Positions 25,545 to 35,167 of a stretch of DNA of 64,000 nt are shown here, in pieces. A program made the position numbers and the translations under genes. Under the pieces are notes generated by a model, which made no database searches, was not told where the DNA came from, and saw nothing but the letters and a program-made list of their open reading frames with translations. The DNA is taken from contig NZ_PPDB01000001.1 of NCBI RefSeq assembly GCF_002959855.1, positions 186,001 through 250,000 of the forward strand. The letters are read 5' to 3'. The DNA comes from Veillonella denticariosi JCM 15641. Lineage in GTDB: Bacteria; Bacillota; Negativicutes; Veillonellales; Veillonellaceae. How positions within the stretch are numbered: position 1 is the stretch's first letter; the number at the start of each line of letters is the position of its first letter.

Positions 25545-25898
25545 ATGGATACAATGGAATGCATCAATAATAATATAGAAGCACAATTAAGAGGAGAAAG
25601 AATAAGAAATCTTAACTGGGATAAAGTAGCAGAACATATTGTAAATCATGGCCCTAATATAATGGTATATGCTGGTATTAATGAAGACTGGGAAAATACA
25701 TGTGGGGTTATATATGATCATGGTGAAGTAATCCATAATGATGCATATGCAACGAGTACATGGGGGACACCAAGCATCTTTACATATGTAGAAGGGAAAA
25801 ATAAAAAGATAGACGGTAAAGATGGATATTTTATATATGCGGATGAGCATATATATGATTGGACAGAATCGGCATTAAAAGTGGTACAAGGGGAATAA
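25545..25898 (+). CDS. Hypothetical phage protein
   Basis: 117 residues, acidic, no recognised domain. It lies between the PD-(D/E)XK-like gene and the late activator. Confidence 0.5.
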   Translation: MDTMECINNNIEAQLRGERIRNLNWDKVAEHIVNHGPNIMVYAGINEDWENTCGVIYDHGEVIHNDAYATSTWGTPSIFTYVEGKNKKIDGKDGYFIYADEHIYDWTESALKVVQGE

Positions 25899-25928
25899 GT
25901 ACAAGGTACTTGATGCGGGAGGTAGCCA

Positions 25929-26462
25929 TTGACTGAACAGGAACTAATAAGAGAGATAACGACTATTGCGGCTAAAACAGCAATAGAAGAATATAGGAAA
26001 GAAATAAGTAAGAATGAAAAGGAAACGGTAGATACTCTTAGACACAATACCATGAAGCTATTCAAACATTACAATAAGTTAAAGACTTATGTAGAGAATA
26101 GTATATCTGACTCATCACAAGCTAAAGATTTATGGCTTGATAAATTATTAGGAGAAATGTTTGATGATGATAGCAAGGTAATGGTTAAATCGATAATTAA
26201 GAGTAAGGAGCAAACCGAACTCATGATGCGGCATATAGATAACATGATTGATATCTATAATGAACGTTGCAAATGCAGGCGAGTTAATTACTGTGATTGC
26301 GTAAGACGATATTATATTGACAATGAATCCTTGCAGAACATTGGCGATTCATTTAATCCTAAAGTCGATGAAAGAACAGTGCAGCGATACATCAAAAGAG
26401 GATTGGAAGAGATGTCCATTCTTCTGTGGGGATTAACCGGGATTAAAAATAAATTGTCGTAA
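25929..26462 (+). CDS. ArpU-like late transcription activator
   Basis: 177 residues with a TTG start after GGGAGG. The C-terminal region has a sigma-like HTH: CDCVRRYYIDNESLQNIGDSF...DERTVQRYIKRGLEEMS, as in ArpU/RinA-type proteins that switch on late phage genes. It is the last gene before the packaging module. The three TGTCGT repeats begin in its last codons, so it may also feed back on that promoter. Confidence 0.75.
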   Translation: MTEQELIREITTIAAKTAIEEYRKEISKNEKETVDTLRHNTMKLFKHYNKLKTYVENSISDSSQAKDLWLDKLLGEMFDDDSKVMVKSIIKSKEQTELMMRHIDNMIDIYNERCKCRRVNYCDCVRRYYIDNESLQNIGDSFNPKVDERTVQRYIKRGLEEMSILLWGLTGIKNKLS

Positions 26463-26499
26463 AAGTGTCGTGGACGTGTCGTAAAGATAAAGGTATAAT
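26455..26499 (+). promoter_or_regulatory. Candidate late promoter with phased TGTCGT repeats
   Basis: TGTCGT occurs at 26455-26460, 26466-26471 and 26477-26482, an exact 11-bp period (one helical turn). It is followed 11 nt later by TATAAT (26494-26499) with no recognisable -35 element. This is the layout of an activator-dependent promoter. Confidence 0.7.
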
Positions 26500-26533
26500 G
26501 ATAGTGTAAATAAATATGGAATGAAGAAGAAAT

Positions 26534-26565
26534 AAAAGGCACCCATTATTAGTGGGTGCCTTTTA
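26534..26565 (+). terminator. Terminator between late promoter and HNH gene
   Basis: GGCACCCA / TGGGTGCC, 8 bp with a 7-nt loop, then TTTTATG. It lies just downstream of the late promoter and before the HNH start, so it may require antitermination. Confidence 0.75.
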
Positions 26566-26578
26566 TGTGGAGATACAA

Positions 26579-26941
26579 ATGAAAAGAGCAAGGCATGAAT
26601 GCAGGTATCCTGGATGTCATGAATTAACAACAGATAGATATTGTGAAAAGCATAAAGTAAAACAAGATAATACAAGACTATCTGCACATGCTAGAGGGTA
26701 TACCTCTAAATGGGATAAAGCTAGAAAGGTATTTCTTGCAGAACATCCAACATGTGAATGTGCCGAATGCAAGGCATCAGGAAATCCATTGGCGGCAAAT
26801 GTAGTGGATCATATCATTCCTCATAGAGGAAATATGAAATTGTTTTGGGATAGGAATAATTGGCAAGCTATGAATAAACGCTGTCATGATAAGAAAACAG
26901 CAAGAGAAAATGGCGGTTTTGGTAATATGGTTAAACGATAA
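26579..26941 (+). CDS. HNH endonuclease next to terminase
   Basis: 120 residues with CRYPGCHEL...CEKH, then CAECKASG...VVDHIIPHRGNMKLFWDRNNWQAM and CHDKKTA, a complete HNH motif. ATG 26579 follows GGAG; a GTG 27 bases earlier lies inside the terminator. HNH proteins encoded beside terminases assist cos cleavage and packaging in HK97-like phages. Confidence 0.88.
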   Translation: MKRARHECRYPGCHELTTDRYCEKHKVKQDNTRLSAHARGYTSKWDKARKVFLAEHPTCECAECKASGNPLAANVVDHIIPHRGNMKLFWDRNNWQAMNKRCHDKKTARENGGFGNMVKR

Positions 26942-27069
26942 TGATAAATAGTGAGAATACCCCCCTATTTAAAAATGTTTGAACCTTGAAAACCCAGACC
27001 GTGTGGCTCCTTTCTTCGTAAAAAGTTCGTGAAATAAACTATTTCTGAGAAACGAAAATTTTATAGGCA
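26942..27069 (+). other. Likely cos region
   Basis: A 128-bp non-coding gap between HNH and the small terminase gene: a run of ACCCCCC followed by an A/T stretch, then CAGACCGTGTGG and TTCGT-containing repeats. The position and a C-run followed by AT-rich sequence resemble cos sites of HNH-encoding HK97-type phages. The cut site cannot be read from sequence. Confidence 0.45.
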
Positions 27070-27090
27070 ATGAAAAGAGGTGAAAAAGTA

Positions 27091-27669
27091 GTGGGCCGAA
27101 ATGCGAAACCTATAGATTTAATAATGGCTGATGGGAATAAACGACATTTAACAAAAGCTGAAATTGAACATAGAAAAAACACAGAAATACGTTTTGGAAA
27201 TGATAAATTAGTATGTCCAAAACATATAAAAAATAACAAAAATGCATATGCAAAATGGAAAGAATTAATGCGTCTTTATAAAGATTTTAATTTTGTAGCA
27301 TCCGGAGATGTTGGGATGCTAGGTCGCTACTGTATGGCCTATAGTGAATATCTTGATTTAATTGAACGAAGAGCGATAATCAACCAATTATCAATTAATA
27401 TTGAAGAACATTATTATATTGAAAAAGAGTTGAAAGATGAAGGAGTCCCTGAAAAACGAATTGAGAAGATGATAGAGAAGTACGAATTTATCTTATCAAT
27501 AGGTGGACTCATTGCACTTGATAAAGCAATCAATGCAAAGATGGATGCATTGGTTAAAATGGAAGATAGGTTATTCTTGAATCCATTGGCTAAAATTAAA
27601 AACGTACCTAAGAAACCGCCAGAGGAAGAAAAAACAGAATTAGATCAGAATGGATTTGGTGATATATGA
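27091..27669 (+). CDS. Terminase small subunit, P27 family
   Basis: 192 residues. The GTG at 27091, 10 nt after AGAGG, gives a MGRNAKPIDL start like other P27-family small subunits; ATG 27070 lies before that site. The protein recognises the packaging site and loads the large subunit. Confidence 0.88.
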   Translation: MGRNAKPIDLIMADGNKRHLTKAEIEHRKNTEIRFGNDKLVCPKHIKNNKNAYAKWKELMRLYKDFNFVASGDVGMLGRYCMAYSEYLDLIERRAIINQLSINIEEHYYIEKELKDEGVPEKRIEKMIEKYEFILSIGGLIALDKAINAKMDALVKMEDRLFLNPLAKIKNVPKKPPEEEKTELDQNGFGDI

Positions 27670-29414
27670 CAATAAAGGAAGAGTTAATACAATATGCTAA
27701 AGACTGTATTAATGACACCAAGCATTGTTGCCAGAAACATAGATGGGCATGTGAAAGATTTCTGAGGGATATAAGCCGTGAAGGAACGGATGAATTCCCT
27801 TATATCTTTGATGATGCAAAAGCAGAGAGATTTTATAAATGGGCAAGTTTACATAAGCATACTAAAGGCGTGCTAGTAAATACGCCCATTATATTTACAC
27901 CAATACAGCGGTTTATATTTGGTAACATTTATGGATGGATTCATAAAGATACTGGGTATAGAAGATTTACAAAGGCATATTGGCAAGTGGGAAGAAAAAA
28001 TGCAAAATCTCAATCATTAGGTCTAGTTGGTGATTATGAATTAATGGCACTTGGTGAAGATAATTCAGAAGTTTATATAGGTGCGACTAAAACACTCCAG
28101 GCAAAAATCATTTACAATGAAGTATTGGCAATGCTTAAAAAATCAAGTGCTTTGTTTAAAGGCAAATGGAAAGAAGCATATAGTACGATTGTACATATTA
28201 AAAGTAATTCAATAATGCGTGCTTTGTCTAAAGATGATGGAAAAACTGGCGATGGTTTAAATCCACAATGTGGACTGATTGATGAATATCATGCGCATCC
28301 AACAGATGAAATATTAGAAGTCATTAAGACAGGTATGATTGCACGGCGACAACCTTTATTATTTATTATTACAACAGCAGGTAATAATTTAGGGGGGCCT
28401 TGCTATAGAATTGAATATCCATTAGTAAGTAAAATCCTAAATCCGGATATCGAATTTGATATACCGGATTATTTTTGTATGGTTAATGAATTAGATCGAG
28501 ATGAAGAAGGGAATCTGATTGATGACATAAACGATGAAGAGTGTTGGATAAAAGCAAATCCAATTGCAGCTACATATGAGGTAGGATTAAAGAATATCAG
28601 AAGTAATTATATGTCAGCGATAGAAAGCCCAGAAAAGATGGTGTCATTTATGACTAAGAATATGAATATATGGGTTAAACAATCAGCGCAGTCATATATT
28701 GATATGGCAAAATGGAAGGCACGAGGAAGATTAAATGAGGACTTTGAAAACGATTTAGGAATATCACTATATGGATATGATGCATATGTAGGTATTGACG
28801 TATCAAAAACAATTGACCTTACAGCTGCTGGGATAGTAATCCCGGTAGATATTAATAACAGTAAGAAATTTATTACTTTAGCACATGGTTTTATACCGGA
28901 AGAAACAGTACAAACAAAAGAACGAACAGATAAAATCCCATATAGACTATGGAGTGAAAGAGGATGGCTAACAATTACTCCAGGTGAAATTGTTGATTAT
29001 CGATTTATGACTAAATGGATTGAAGAAACATTAAATAAATATGGATTAAATATTAAAGATGTTTGTTATGATCCATATAATGCTACTCACTATACCCAAG
29101 AATTAGAGTCAAATAAAGGATGGGGAATTGTAGAAATCAGGCAAGGTATTATTACATTGTCAGAACCTACAAAGTCGTTCAGAGCAGAAACATATCAAGG
29201 CAATATATTGCACCCAACTAATGATTTATTAGATTGGGCAATTAGTAATGCTGTAACAAAAGTTGATGCTCAAGAAAATATTATGTTAGATAAGGCAAAA
29301 AGTACTGAACGTATTGACCCAATAGCAGCCATAATAAATGCATACACAAGGGCAAAAGTAGCAGCTGATGATGATTTAAGTGCATACATAATGAGTGATG
29401 AGTTTAGTCTATAG
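27666..29414 (+). CDS. Terminase large subunit
   Basis: 582 residues. The ATPase part has a VGRKNAKSQSLGLVG Walker-A-like loop (near residue 108) and LIDEYHAHP as Walker B (near 205). The C-terminal nuclease part has acidic residues in YVGIDVSKTID and DVCYDPYNA. HK97-type (Terminase_1) motor that cuts and packages DNA. Overlaps the small subunit gene by 4 bases. Confidence 0.95.
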   Translation: MTIKEELIQYAKDCINDTKHCCQKHRWACERFLRDISREGTDEFPYIFDDAKAERFYKWASLHKHTKGVLVNTPIIFTPIQRFIFGNIYGWIHKDTGYRRFTKAYWQVGRKNAKSQSLGLVGDYELMALGEDNSEVYIGATKTLQAKIIYNEVLAMLKKSSALFKGKWKEAYSTIVHIKSNSIMRALSKDDGKTGDGLNPQCGLIDEYHAHPTDEILEVIKTGMIARRQPLLFIITTAGNNLGGPCYRIEYPLVSKILNPDIEFDIPDYFCMVNELDRDEEGNLIDDINDEECWIKANPIAATYEVGLKNIRSNYMSAIESPEKMVSFMTKNMNIWVKQSAQSYIDMAKWKARGRLNEDFENDLGISLYGYDAYVGIDVSKTIDLTAAGIVIPVDINNSKKFITLAHGFIPEETVQTKERTDKIPYRLWSERGWLTITPGEIVDYRFMTKWIEETLNKYGLNIKDVCYDPYNATHYTQELESNKGWGIVEIRQGIITLSEPTKSFRAETYQGNILHPTNDLLDWAISNAVTKVDAQENIMLDKAKSTERIDPIAAIINAYTRAKVAADDDLSAYIMSDEFSL

Positions 29415-29422
29415 GAGTCGTA

Positions 29423-29629
29423 ATGAAATATATAAAAATAATAGGAAGTATAATTGATGACATGCTATTTACAATAGGGGCCATCTTTTTTTGCATCGGA
29501 GGATTTATGATCCATACGATAGTAGGCATATATAGTGTTGCGTTGGCCTCCTGTGTACTTGGGTACATAATTGGAACGGCGTATCATGTTGAAAGAAAAG
29601 GAACGAGGGATAGACCATATGGAGAATAG
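29423..29629 (+). CDS. DUF1056-like small membrane protein
   Basis: 68 residues with two hydrophobic helices (about 14-31 and 35-52). A protein of this type commonly lies between terminase and portal in HK97-like phages; role unknown. Confidence 0.65.
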   Translation: MKYIKIIGSIIDDMLFTIGAIFFCIGGFMIHTIVGIYSVALASCVLGYIIGTAYHVERKGTRDRPYGE

Positions 29630-29646
29630 GAAAGGAGATATAACAA

Positions 29647-30960
29647 TTGATACTAAGAAAGTTCATTGAAAAAAGGGATGGCTATATGCAGCCTAATCAT
29701 GTTGATGCGGATTCAATTATAGATTTCTTAGGAACATCAACAAATAAATTTATGCGGGTAAGTGATGTTATAAAAAACTCAAATGTATTTGCCTGTGTCA
29801 GCATCTTGGCAGATGATTTAGCAAAACTTCCAATCCATACATATTATGGAGATGGAGATAGAACAAAAGGGATGAAACATCCTGTAGCAGAATTGTTATA
29901 TACAAGGCCTAACCATTTAATGAGTGCATTTACATTGAAACAAACATTACAAATGCATGTGGGGTTGTATGGCAATGCCTTCGCATTTATTGACTGGGGA
30001 AATGATGGATTTACAAAAGCAATATGGCCATTAGAACCATCATCTACTGCTCCATATTTGGATGTAAAAACTGGGCGATTAACATATCAAACACAAACAT
30101 TACAAGGTGAAACAATTACATTACAACCATCTGATGTATTGCATTTTAAAACAATGGCTAGAGATGGCATTGTAGGTAAAGCACCATGGAGAACATTGGT
30201 TGATGAATTACGAGGGCAGAATTCAACGAAAGAATTTATCAGCAATTTCTACAAGAATGGAACACTAGTGTCAGGTGTATTGCAGACAGATTCAAAAATC
30301 AATCAAGAAGCAAAGGATAAGTTGAGGAAAGATTTTGCAAGCCGGTATGCGAGTCCAGATAATGCTGGTAAAACAGTTGTATTGGATATGGGCTTAAAGT
30401 TTCAGACCATAGGTATGCAACTTGATCAAGCACAATTTATTGAGACGCAAAAATTTGGGATTAATGAGGTGGCTAAAGTTTACCGGGTACCTCCTCATAA
30501 ATTAGCACAACTAGATAGAGCAACCTATGCAAATGCGGAAGCAATGGGGCTTGAATATATCAAGTCAACACTGCTTCCTATTTTTATGCAATGGGAACAA
30601 GAACTAAACTACAAATTATTTACTAAAATAGAACGGCAACAATATTATGTAAAATTTAATGCTGATGCGGAACTTCGAGGAGATAGTAAGTCTAGGGCTG
30701 AATACTACACAAAGATGATTCAGACTGGGGTATACACACTAAATGAAGTGCGAGCCATGGAAGAGCAAAAGCCTATGAATGATGGTATGGGTGATAAGCA
30801 TTTTATATCTCTAAATTATACGACTACCGATAATTTGGAGAAATTACAACTGGCAAAAATTAAAGCTGGTGAAGACTTAACAGTGAAAGGAGGTGAGGGG
30901 AATGGACAAGGAACGGAGGACACTTCAGACCAAGATAGAAATCCGGAAGGTGGAGAATGA
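29647..30960 (+). CDS. Portal protein, HK97 family
   Basis: 437 residues with a TTG start 8 nt after GGAGA. Typical features are VIKNSNVFACVSILADDLAKLP near the start, LHFKTMARDGIVG and the FGINEVAKVYRVPPHKL clip region. It forms the dodecameric DNA gate of the capsid. The 3' end overlaps the protease gene. Confidence 0.95.
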   Translation: MILRKFIEKRDGYMQPNHVDADSIIDFLGTSTNKFMRVSDVIKNSNVFACVSILADDLAKLPIHTYYGDGDRTKGMKHPVAELLYTRPNHLMSAFTLKQTLQMHVGLYGNAFAFIDWGNDGFTKAIWPLEPSSTAPYLDVKTGRLTYQTQTLQGETITLQPSDVLHFKTMARDGIVGKAPWRTLVDELRGQNSTKEFISNFYKNGTLVSGVLQTDSKINQEAKDKLRKDFASRYASPDNAGKTVVLDMGLKFQTIGMQLDQAQFIETQKFGINEVAKVYRVPPHKLAQLDRATYANAEAMGLEYIKSTLLPIFMQWEQELNYKLFTKIERQQYYVKFNADAELRGDSKSRAEYYTKMIQTGVYTLNEVRAMEEQKPMNDGMGDKHFISLNYTTTDNLEKLQLAKIKAGEDLTVKGGEGNGQGTEDTSDQDRNPEGGE

Positions 30961-31516
30961 TAACGGTGAGTTACCATATATCGAAGGTTATGCATTGAAG
31001 TTTGGAACCCGGTCAGAAAATATGGGTGGCTTTGTGGAAATGTTATCTAAAAACTGTTTGGACAATACAGACATGAATAATGTCGTTGCTTTGTATAACC
31101 ATGATGAAAGTTATCCATTGGCACGTAATACTGTGCCATCAGGGGCGGGGTCATTGGAGCTTAAAGTTGATGACACTGGTTTGTATTTTAGATTAACACC
31201 AACAGAAACAACATATGCAAAAGATTTAATTACAAATCTTGATGCGGGTGTTGTAGGTCAATGCTCATTTGCATTTTCATTGGCTCCAAGTGGTTCTGAA
31301 TGGATATGGGATGAAGATGATAATGTATACATTCGAACAATTACGGCGATCAAACGATTATGGGATGTTTCGATTGTTACGACACCGGCATATCCAGATA
31401 CAGAAGCAGATACGGCAAAACGTGATTTGGAAGAGTTCAAGAGGACTCAACAAAATGAACTAGATGAAGTTCGAAAACGTAAATTAGCAATTGAATTGGA
31501 ATTATTGGAGGGATAA
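30902..31516 (+). CDS. Prohead protease, HK97/S78 family
   Basis: 204 residues. Family features: EGYALKFGTRSE, the catalytic His in YNHDES and the catalytic Ser in QCSFAFSL. ATG 30902 has a strong AAAGGAGGTG site; a GTG 9 bases upstream lies within it. It processes the capsid protein next door and overlaps portal by 59 bases. Confidence 0.92.
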   Translation: MDKERRTLQTKIEIRKVENDNGELPYIEGYALKFGTRSENMGGFVEMLSKNCLDNTDMNNVVALYNHDESYPLARNTVPSGAGSLELKVDDTGLYFRLTPTETTYAKDLITNLDAGVVGQCSFAFSLAPSGSEWIWDEDDNVYIRTITAIKRLWDVSIVTTPAYPDTEADTAKRDLEEFKRTQQNELDEVRKRKLAIELELLEG

Positions 31517-31519
31517 ACA

Positions 31520-32662
31520 ATGAACGAAAAAGAACGTGAATTACGCCAAAAGATGGCAGCAAAAAATGAAGAAATCCGTGGCCTGATGAATGAAGGTAAA
31601 CTGGATGATGCGGAGCAAGCAACAGAAGAATTGCGCCGCTTAAAACGTGAATTACAAGTAGAAATTACATTGGGTGAAAACAGTGTAGATACTGTACCAC
31701 CAGAAGCACGTCAACATCAAAATCATGATAATGATATTGATGTAAATCAAATCATGGCTCGTGCTTTGCGTGGCAATCAATTATCTAAAGAAGAAAATGA
31801 AGTATTGGTGCGTGCTAGCACACTGAATGAAGGAACGGGTAAAGATGGTGGGTTTATTGTTCCTAAAGATGTACAGACAGCTATTAATGAATTGAAACGA
31901 ACATTAAATCCATTGGATGAATTAGTACGTGTTGAAAAGGTTGCCACTATGAGTGGGGAGCGAACTTATGAAAAGCTTTCTACCATGACAGCATTCCCAA
32001 ATGTAGCTGAACTGGCAAACATTGCAAATTTGGAAACTCCGGAATTTAATCGTATTGAATACAAAGTTCAAAAATATGCAGGAATTTTACCGATTTCTAG
32101 TGAACTATTGGCGGATACAGACCAAAACTTATTGGAATATTTGTATCGTTGGTTGGCTAAAAAGGATACAATTACTCGTAATACGGAAATTGTTAAATTA
32201 ATCAATACGCTTACGAAAAAACCAATTACAGGTATTGATGGGTTAAAAGACATTTTAAATGTGGATTTAGATCCAGCAATTGCGTTGTCTTCGGTGATTT
32301 TAACTAACCAAGATGGTTATAACTATCTTGATAAATTGAAAGATACACAAGGTCATTATTTATTGCAACCTAACCCATTAAATCCAACTGAGAAAATGTT
32401 AAGCGGTGTTGTGGTTAAAGTGGCAAGTAATAAAGTATTACCTACAGATACTACTGGTAGCGGGAAAAATGCACCAGTAATTGTTGGGGATTTAACAGAA
32501 GCAATTACATTGTTTGACCGTGAAGCAATTACATTGTTAGGTACAAACATTGGGGGTAACGCGTTCGTAACAGATGGATATAATATCCGTGGTACACTTC
32601 GTTTTGATACAAAAGTAGTAGATAATGAAGCGGCTGTATTTGGGCAGTTGAAATTAGCATAA
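31520..32662 (+). CDS. Major capsid protein, HK97 fold
   Basis: 380 residues. The first 100 or so residues are a charged helical delta/scaffold segment, then the mature capsid begins (near the ASTLNEGTGKDGGFIVP block) with typical HK97 sequence PLDELVRVEKV and GNAFVTDGYNIRGTLRFD. The likely cleavage site is before about residue 95. Confidence 0.95.
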   Translation: MNEKERELRQKMAAKNEEIRGLMNEGKLDDAEQATEELRRLKRELQVEITLGENSVDTVPPEARQHQNHDNDIDVNQIMARALRGNQLSKEENEVLVRASTLNEGTGKDGGFIVPKDVQTAINELKRTLNPLDELVRVEKVATMSGERTYEKLSTMTAFPNVAELANIANLETPEFNRIEYKVQKYAGILPISSELLADTDQNLLEYLYRWLAKKDTITRNTEIVKLINTLTKKPITGIDGLKDILNVDLDPAIALSSVILTNQDGYNYLDKLKDTQGHYLLQPNPLNPTEKMLSGVVVKVASNKVLPTDTTGSGKNAPVIVGDLTEAITLFDREAITLLGTNIGGNAFVTDGYNIRGTLRFDTKVVDNEAAVFGQLKLA

Positions 32663-32672
32663 GGTAATTGCT

Positions 32673-32945
32673 ATGCAAAAGTTACTGGATCATGTAAAAG
32701 AATATTTACGGGTAGACAGTAATGATGAAAATACAGTAATTGAAAATTATATTGAAGCAGCAAAAACATATATAGAGAACGGCACAGGAAAAGCATTTGA
32801 CGAAAATAATAGTCAAATGCTTTTAGTCGTTAATATGTTATGTGGGCATTGGTATGATAATCGGAATGTAGTAGGCGGTGGTGGTGAACTACCGTTTACT
32901 ATTACTTCATTATTACTGCAGATTGAACATAAGAAAGAGGGGTAG
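32673..32945 (+). CDS. Head-tail connector protein, gp6 family
   Basis: 90 residues (starts MQKLLDHVKEYLRVD; ends with a helix near IEHKKEG). Matches the small adaptor of HK97 gp6 type, which forms a ring below the portal. Confidence 0.85.
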   Translation: MQKLLDHVKEYLRVDSNDENTVIENYIEAAKTYIENGTGKAFDENNSQMLLVVNMLCGHWYDNRNVVGGGGELPFTITSLLLQIEHKKEG

Positions 32946-32948
32946 CAA

Positions 32949-33185
32949 ATGAAAGTAAAAGTATTGCATCCAACAATCATTGATAGCCAATGGCTTCAAA
33001 TTGATGACGTAGTAGACATTGAAATCGAAACAGCACAACCATATGTAGAATTGGGATTAATTGAAGCTGTTGATGAAGAAACAATTATACAGTCAAATAA
33101 CAATAATGACGGTGATGAAAACACATCGGATGATGAAACAAATGATGACGGTGGTAAAGGTCCTAAGTCCGGTAAAGGTAAGTAA
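32949..33185 (+). CDS. Hypothetical protein with acidic disordered tail
   Basis: 78 residues; a short folded part (about 1-45) followed by an Asn/Asp/Gly/Lys-rich tail. No family recognised; head or connector position. Confidence 0.55.
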   Translation: MKVKVLHPTIIDSQWLQIDDVVDIEIETAQPYVELGLIEAVDEETIIQSNNNNDGDENTSDDETNDDGGKGPKSGKGK

Positions 33186-33187
33186 TC

Positions 33188-33508
33188 ATGTTACGGATTG
33201 GATCTATGAAGAACCGGATAGAAATATTACGGCAGACCATAGAGCCGGATGGACAAGGTGGTTTAAAAAAAGAAAAACCACGTAGAATTGCCACGGTATG
33301 GGCCGCTATTTTAAAACCAAGATTTTGGGATGGTGATAGTGGGAAAGGTCCTACTACAGCAATTACACAAGGTATACAGATACGACCGTTAAAAGCAATT
33401 GATACTGATTGTATTATTAGGTACCGTAATACAAATTATGAAATATTAGACATAGAGTATAATACGGACTCTTATATATTGACATGTCAGGCAATCAAGA
33501 AACGGTAG
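33188..33508 (+). CDS. Head closure / head-tail joining protein
   Basis: 106 residues with the MKNRIEILRQT...DGQGGLKKE start and YEILDIEY block typical of the SPP1 gp16-like head-closure family. Confidence 0.85.
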   Translation: MLRIGSMKNRIEILRQTIEPDGQGGLKKEKPRRIATVWAAILKPRFWDGDSGKGPTTAITQGIQIRPLKAIDTDCIIRYRNTNYEILDIEYNTDSYILTCQAIKKR

Positions 33509-33514
33509 GTAACT

Positions 33515-33955
33515 ATGGCATTTGTAAAAGCTGATATATCTAATGCCACTTATAAGGCAATGCGAGATATTCACAATTATAATTCTGAAACACAAGAACG
33601 AATTAAAGAAGTTACAAGGAATAAAACGCATGAAGTATTAACTGTGGCAATTCAATTGGCACCTTATATAACCGGTAAATTTAAAGGAACAATAAGGGAA
33701 GAAATTAAAACACATAGTCAAGGTATCTATGGACGGGTATTCACAAATTCACCGGTAGCACATTTAATTGAATTTGGGACAAAGGGGCATGTAGTAATGC
33801 CTAAAAAGAAAAAAGCATTGGCGCCAGGAGCGGCTGGATGGTTTATGACTAATGCTACAATTCCTGCAATATCTGCAAAGCCATTTATGAAACCGGCTAT
33901 GGATAAGGTTCGTCCAACGATTGAAGGCGCAATTAAGGTGGCAATAAAGAAATGA
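33515..33955 (+). CDS. HK97 gp10-like tail completion protein
   Basis: 146 residues with APYITGKFKGTIREEI and VAHLIEFGTKGHV, both typical of the gp10 family at the head-tail interface. Overlaps the next gene by 4 bases. Confidence 0.88.
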   Translation: MAFVKADISNATYKAMRDIHNYNSETQERIKEVTRNKTHEVLTVAIQLAPYITGKFKGTIREEIKTHSQGIYGRVFTNSPVAHLIEFGTKGHVVMPKKKKALAPGAAGWFMTNATIPAISAKPFMKPAMDKVRPTIEGAIKVAIKK

Positions 33956-34368
33956 AGATAAAAACTATTCCATTTAATGCTGTACAAAAAGCATTTTATA
34001 AACTGCTGTCAGAAGGACAGACGGCCCCTGTATATGATCGTATACCTGCAGGGGATGAAGAAATGCCGTATATTTGGCTGGGTGAGTTTCATGGTGTACC
34101 TGTGGAAGATAATAAAACACATACAGTACATAGAATTAGTCAGCAAATAGATATATGGAGTAATCAACCTGGTAAGAAAGAGGTTAATGAAATTCTGAAT
34201 GATGTAGCTACATTAGTTAGACATTACCAATTACCACTTGAAGGGTTTAAACAGGTTGGTGATGCTCATATATCTTTATATCAGGCAATAGGGGAACGAT
34301 ACGAAGATAAGACTAGTGCTTATCATGGAATCATGATGATTGAGTACACAATTGAAGAAATTGATTAG
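33952..34368 (+). CDS. Tail terminator / completion protein, DUF3168-like
   Basis: 138 residues; AVYDRIP-like start (APVYDRIPAGDEEMPYIWLG) and the IDIWSNQPGKKEV strand match the DUF3168 family that caps tail tubes. Confidence 0.85.
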   Translation: MKIKTIPFNAVQKAFYKLLSEGQTAPVYDRIPAGDEEMPYIWLGEFHGVPVEDNKTHTVHRISQQIDIWSNQPGKKEVNEILNDVATLVRHYQLPLEGFKQVGDAHISLYQAIGERYEDKTSAYHGIMMIEYTIEEID

Positions 34369-34380
34369 GAGGTAATTAAT

Positions 34381-35112
34381 ATGGCATTAACACAAGAGCA
34401 AATTACAGCACTACCAGTGGCACCTAGTGATACAAAGGCGGTAGCTGGTAAAGATACGTTATTGTATATTGCATCTAAACAAACACCATTAACATGGTTA
34501 TTGGTTGGTGGTCAAAAGAACTCACCACTTAAAGAACAGGCAGATTCCTTGGATGGTTCTGATAAATCTAGTGGTGGATGGAAAAAAGGCATCCCTGGTA
34601 TGAAATCTTGGAGCATCGAATATGATGGTCTATATGTGTTAAATGATAATGCAGTGGATATCTTGCGCTATTCCTTCCGTGAAGGTAAGGCTGTGTATGT
34701 TCGTGTAGAATATCCGGATGGTTCTTACAAACAAGGATGGGCGAATGTAACATCTTTTGAAGATAACAACTCTTCTGATGCAATTCAAACATTAAAGGTA
34801 TCCTTGACAGGGTATGGCGCAATTAGCGATTTGATTGCGATTGGTGAAGTTAAAATCACATCTCCTACAGCTGCATTCTCTAAGGCAGCTACAGCAGATA
34901 AAACTGTAGCTGTAACACCAACAGACATTACAATTCGTACTGTAACCGATGATACTGGTACTGTATTGGTATTCGGAAAAGACTACGAATTTGCAGAAGG
35001 TACATTAACTTTGAAAAAGGAATACCTTAAAAATATGACAGTAGGTAACCATGTACTTGAAGCAAAATTTGCAGCAAAGACAATTCCTATCACAGTAACT
35101 GTAACAGCATAA
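34381..35112 (+). CDS. Major tail tube protein with a C-terminal Ig-like X2 domain
   Basis: 243 residues. Residues 1-155 form a TP901-type tail tube domain. Residues about 160-243 match an X2 Ig-like domain (ITSPTAAFSK, then FGKDYEFAEGTLTLKKEYL). Extra Ig-like domains decorate tails and are thought to help surface contact. GGAGG before ATG. Confidence 0.9.
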   Translation: MALTQEQITALPVAPSDTKAVAGKDTLLYIASKQTPLTWLLVGGQKNSPLKEQADSLDGSDKSSGGWKKGIPGMKSWSIEYDGLYVLNDNAVDILRYSFREGKAVYVRVEYPDGSYKQGWANVTSFEDNNSSDAIQTLKVSLTGYGAISDLIAIGEVKITSPTAAFSKAATADKTVAVTPTDITIRTVTDDTGTVLVFGKDYEFAEGTLTLKKEYLKNMTVGNHVLEAKFAAKTIPITVTVTA

Positions 35113-35125
35113 TTTTGTAATACAA

Positions 35126-35152
35126 AGGGCGGGTTAAAACCCGCCCTATTTA
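35126..35152 (+). terminator. Terminator after the tail tube gene
   Basis: AGGGCGGGTT / AACCCGCCCT followed by ATTTAT. Likely reduces transcription of the tail assembly genes relative to the abundant tube protein. Confidence 0.75.
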
Positions 35153-35167
35153 TATAAGGAGATAAAA

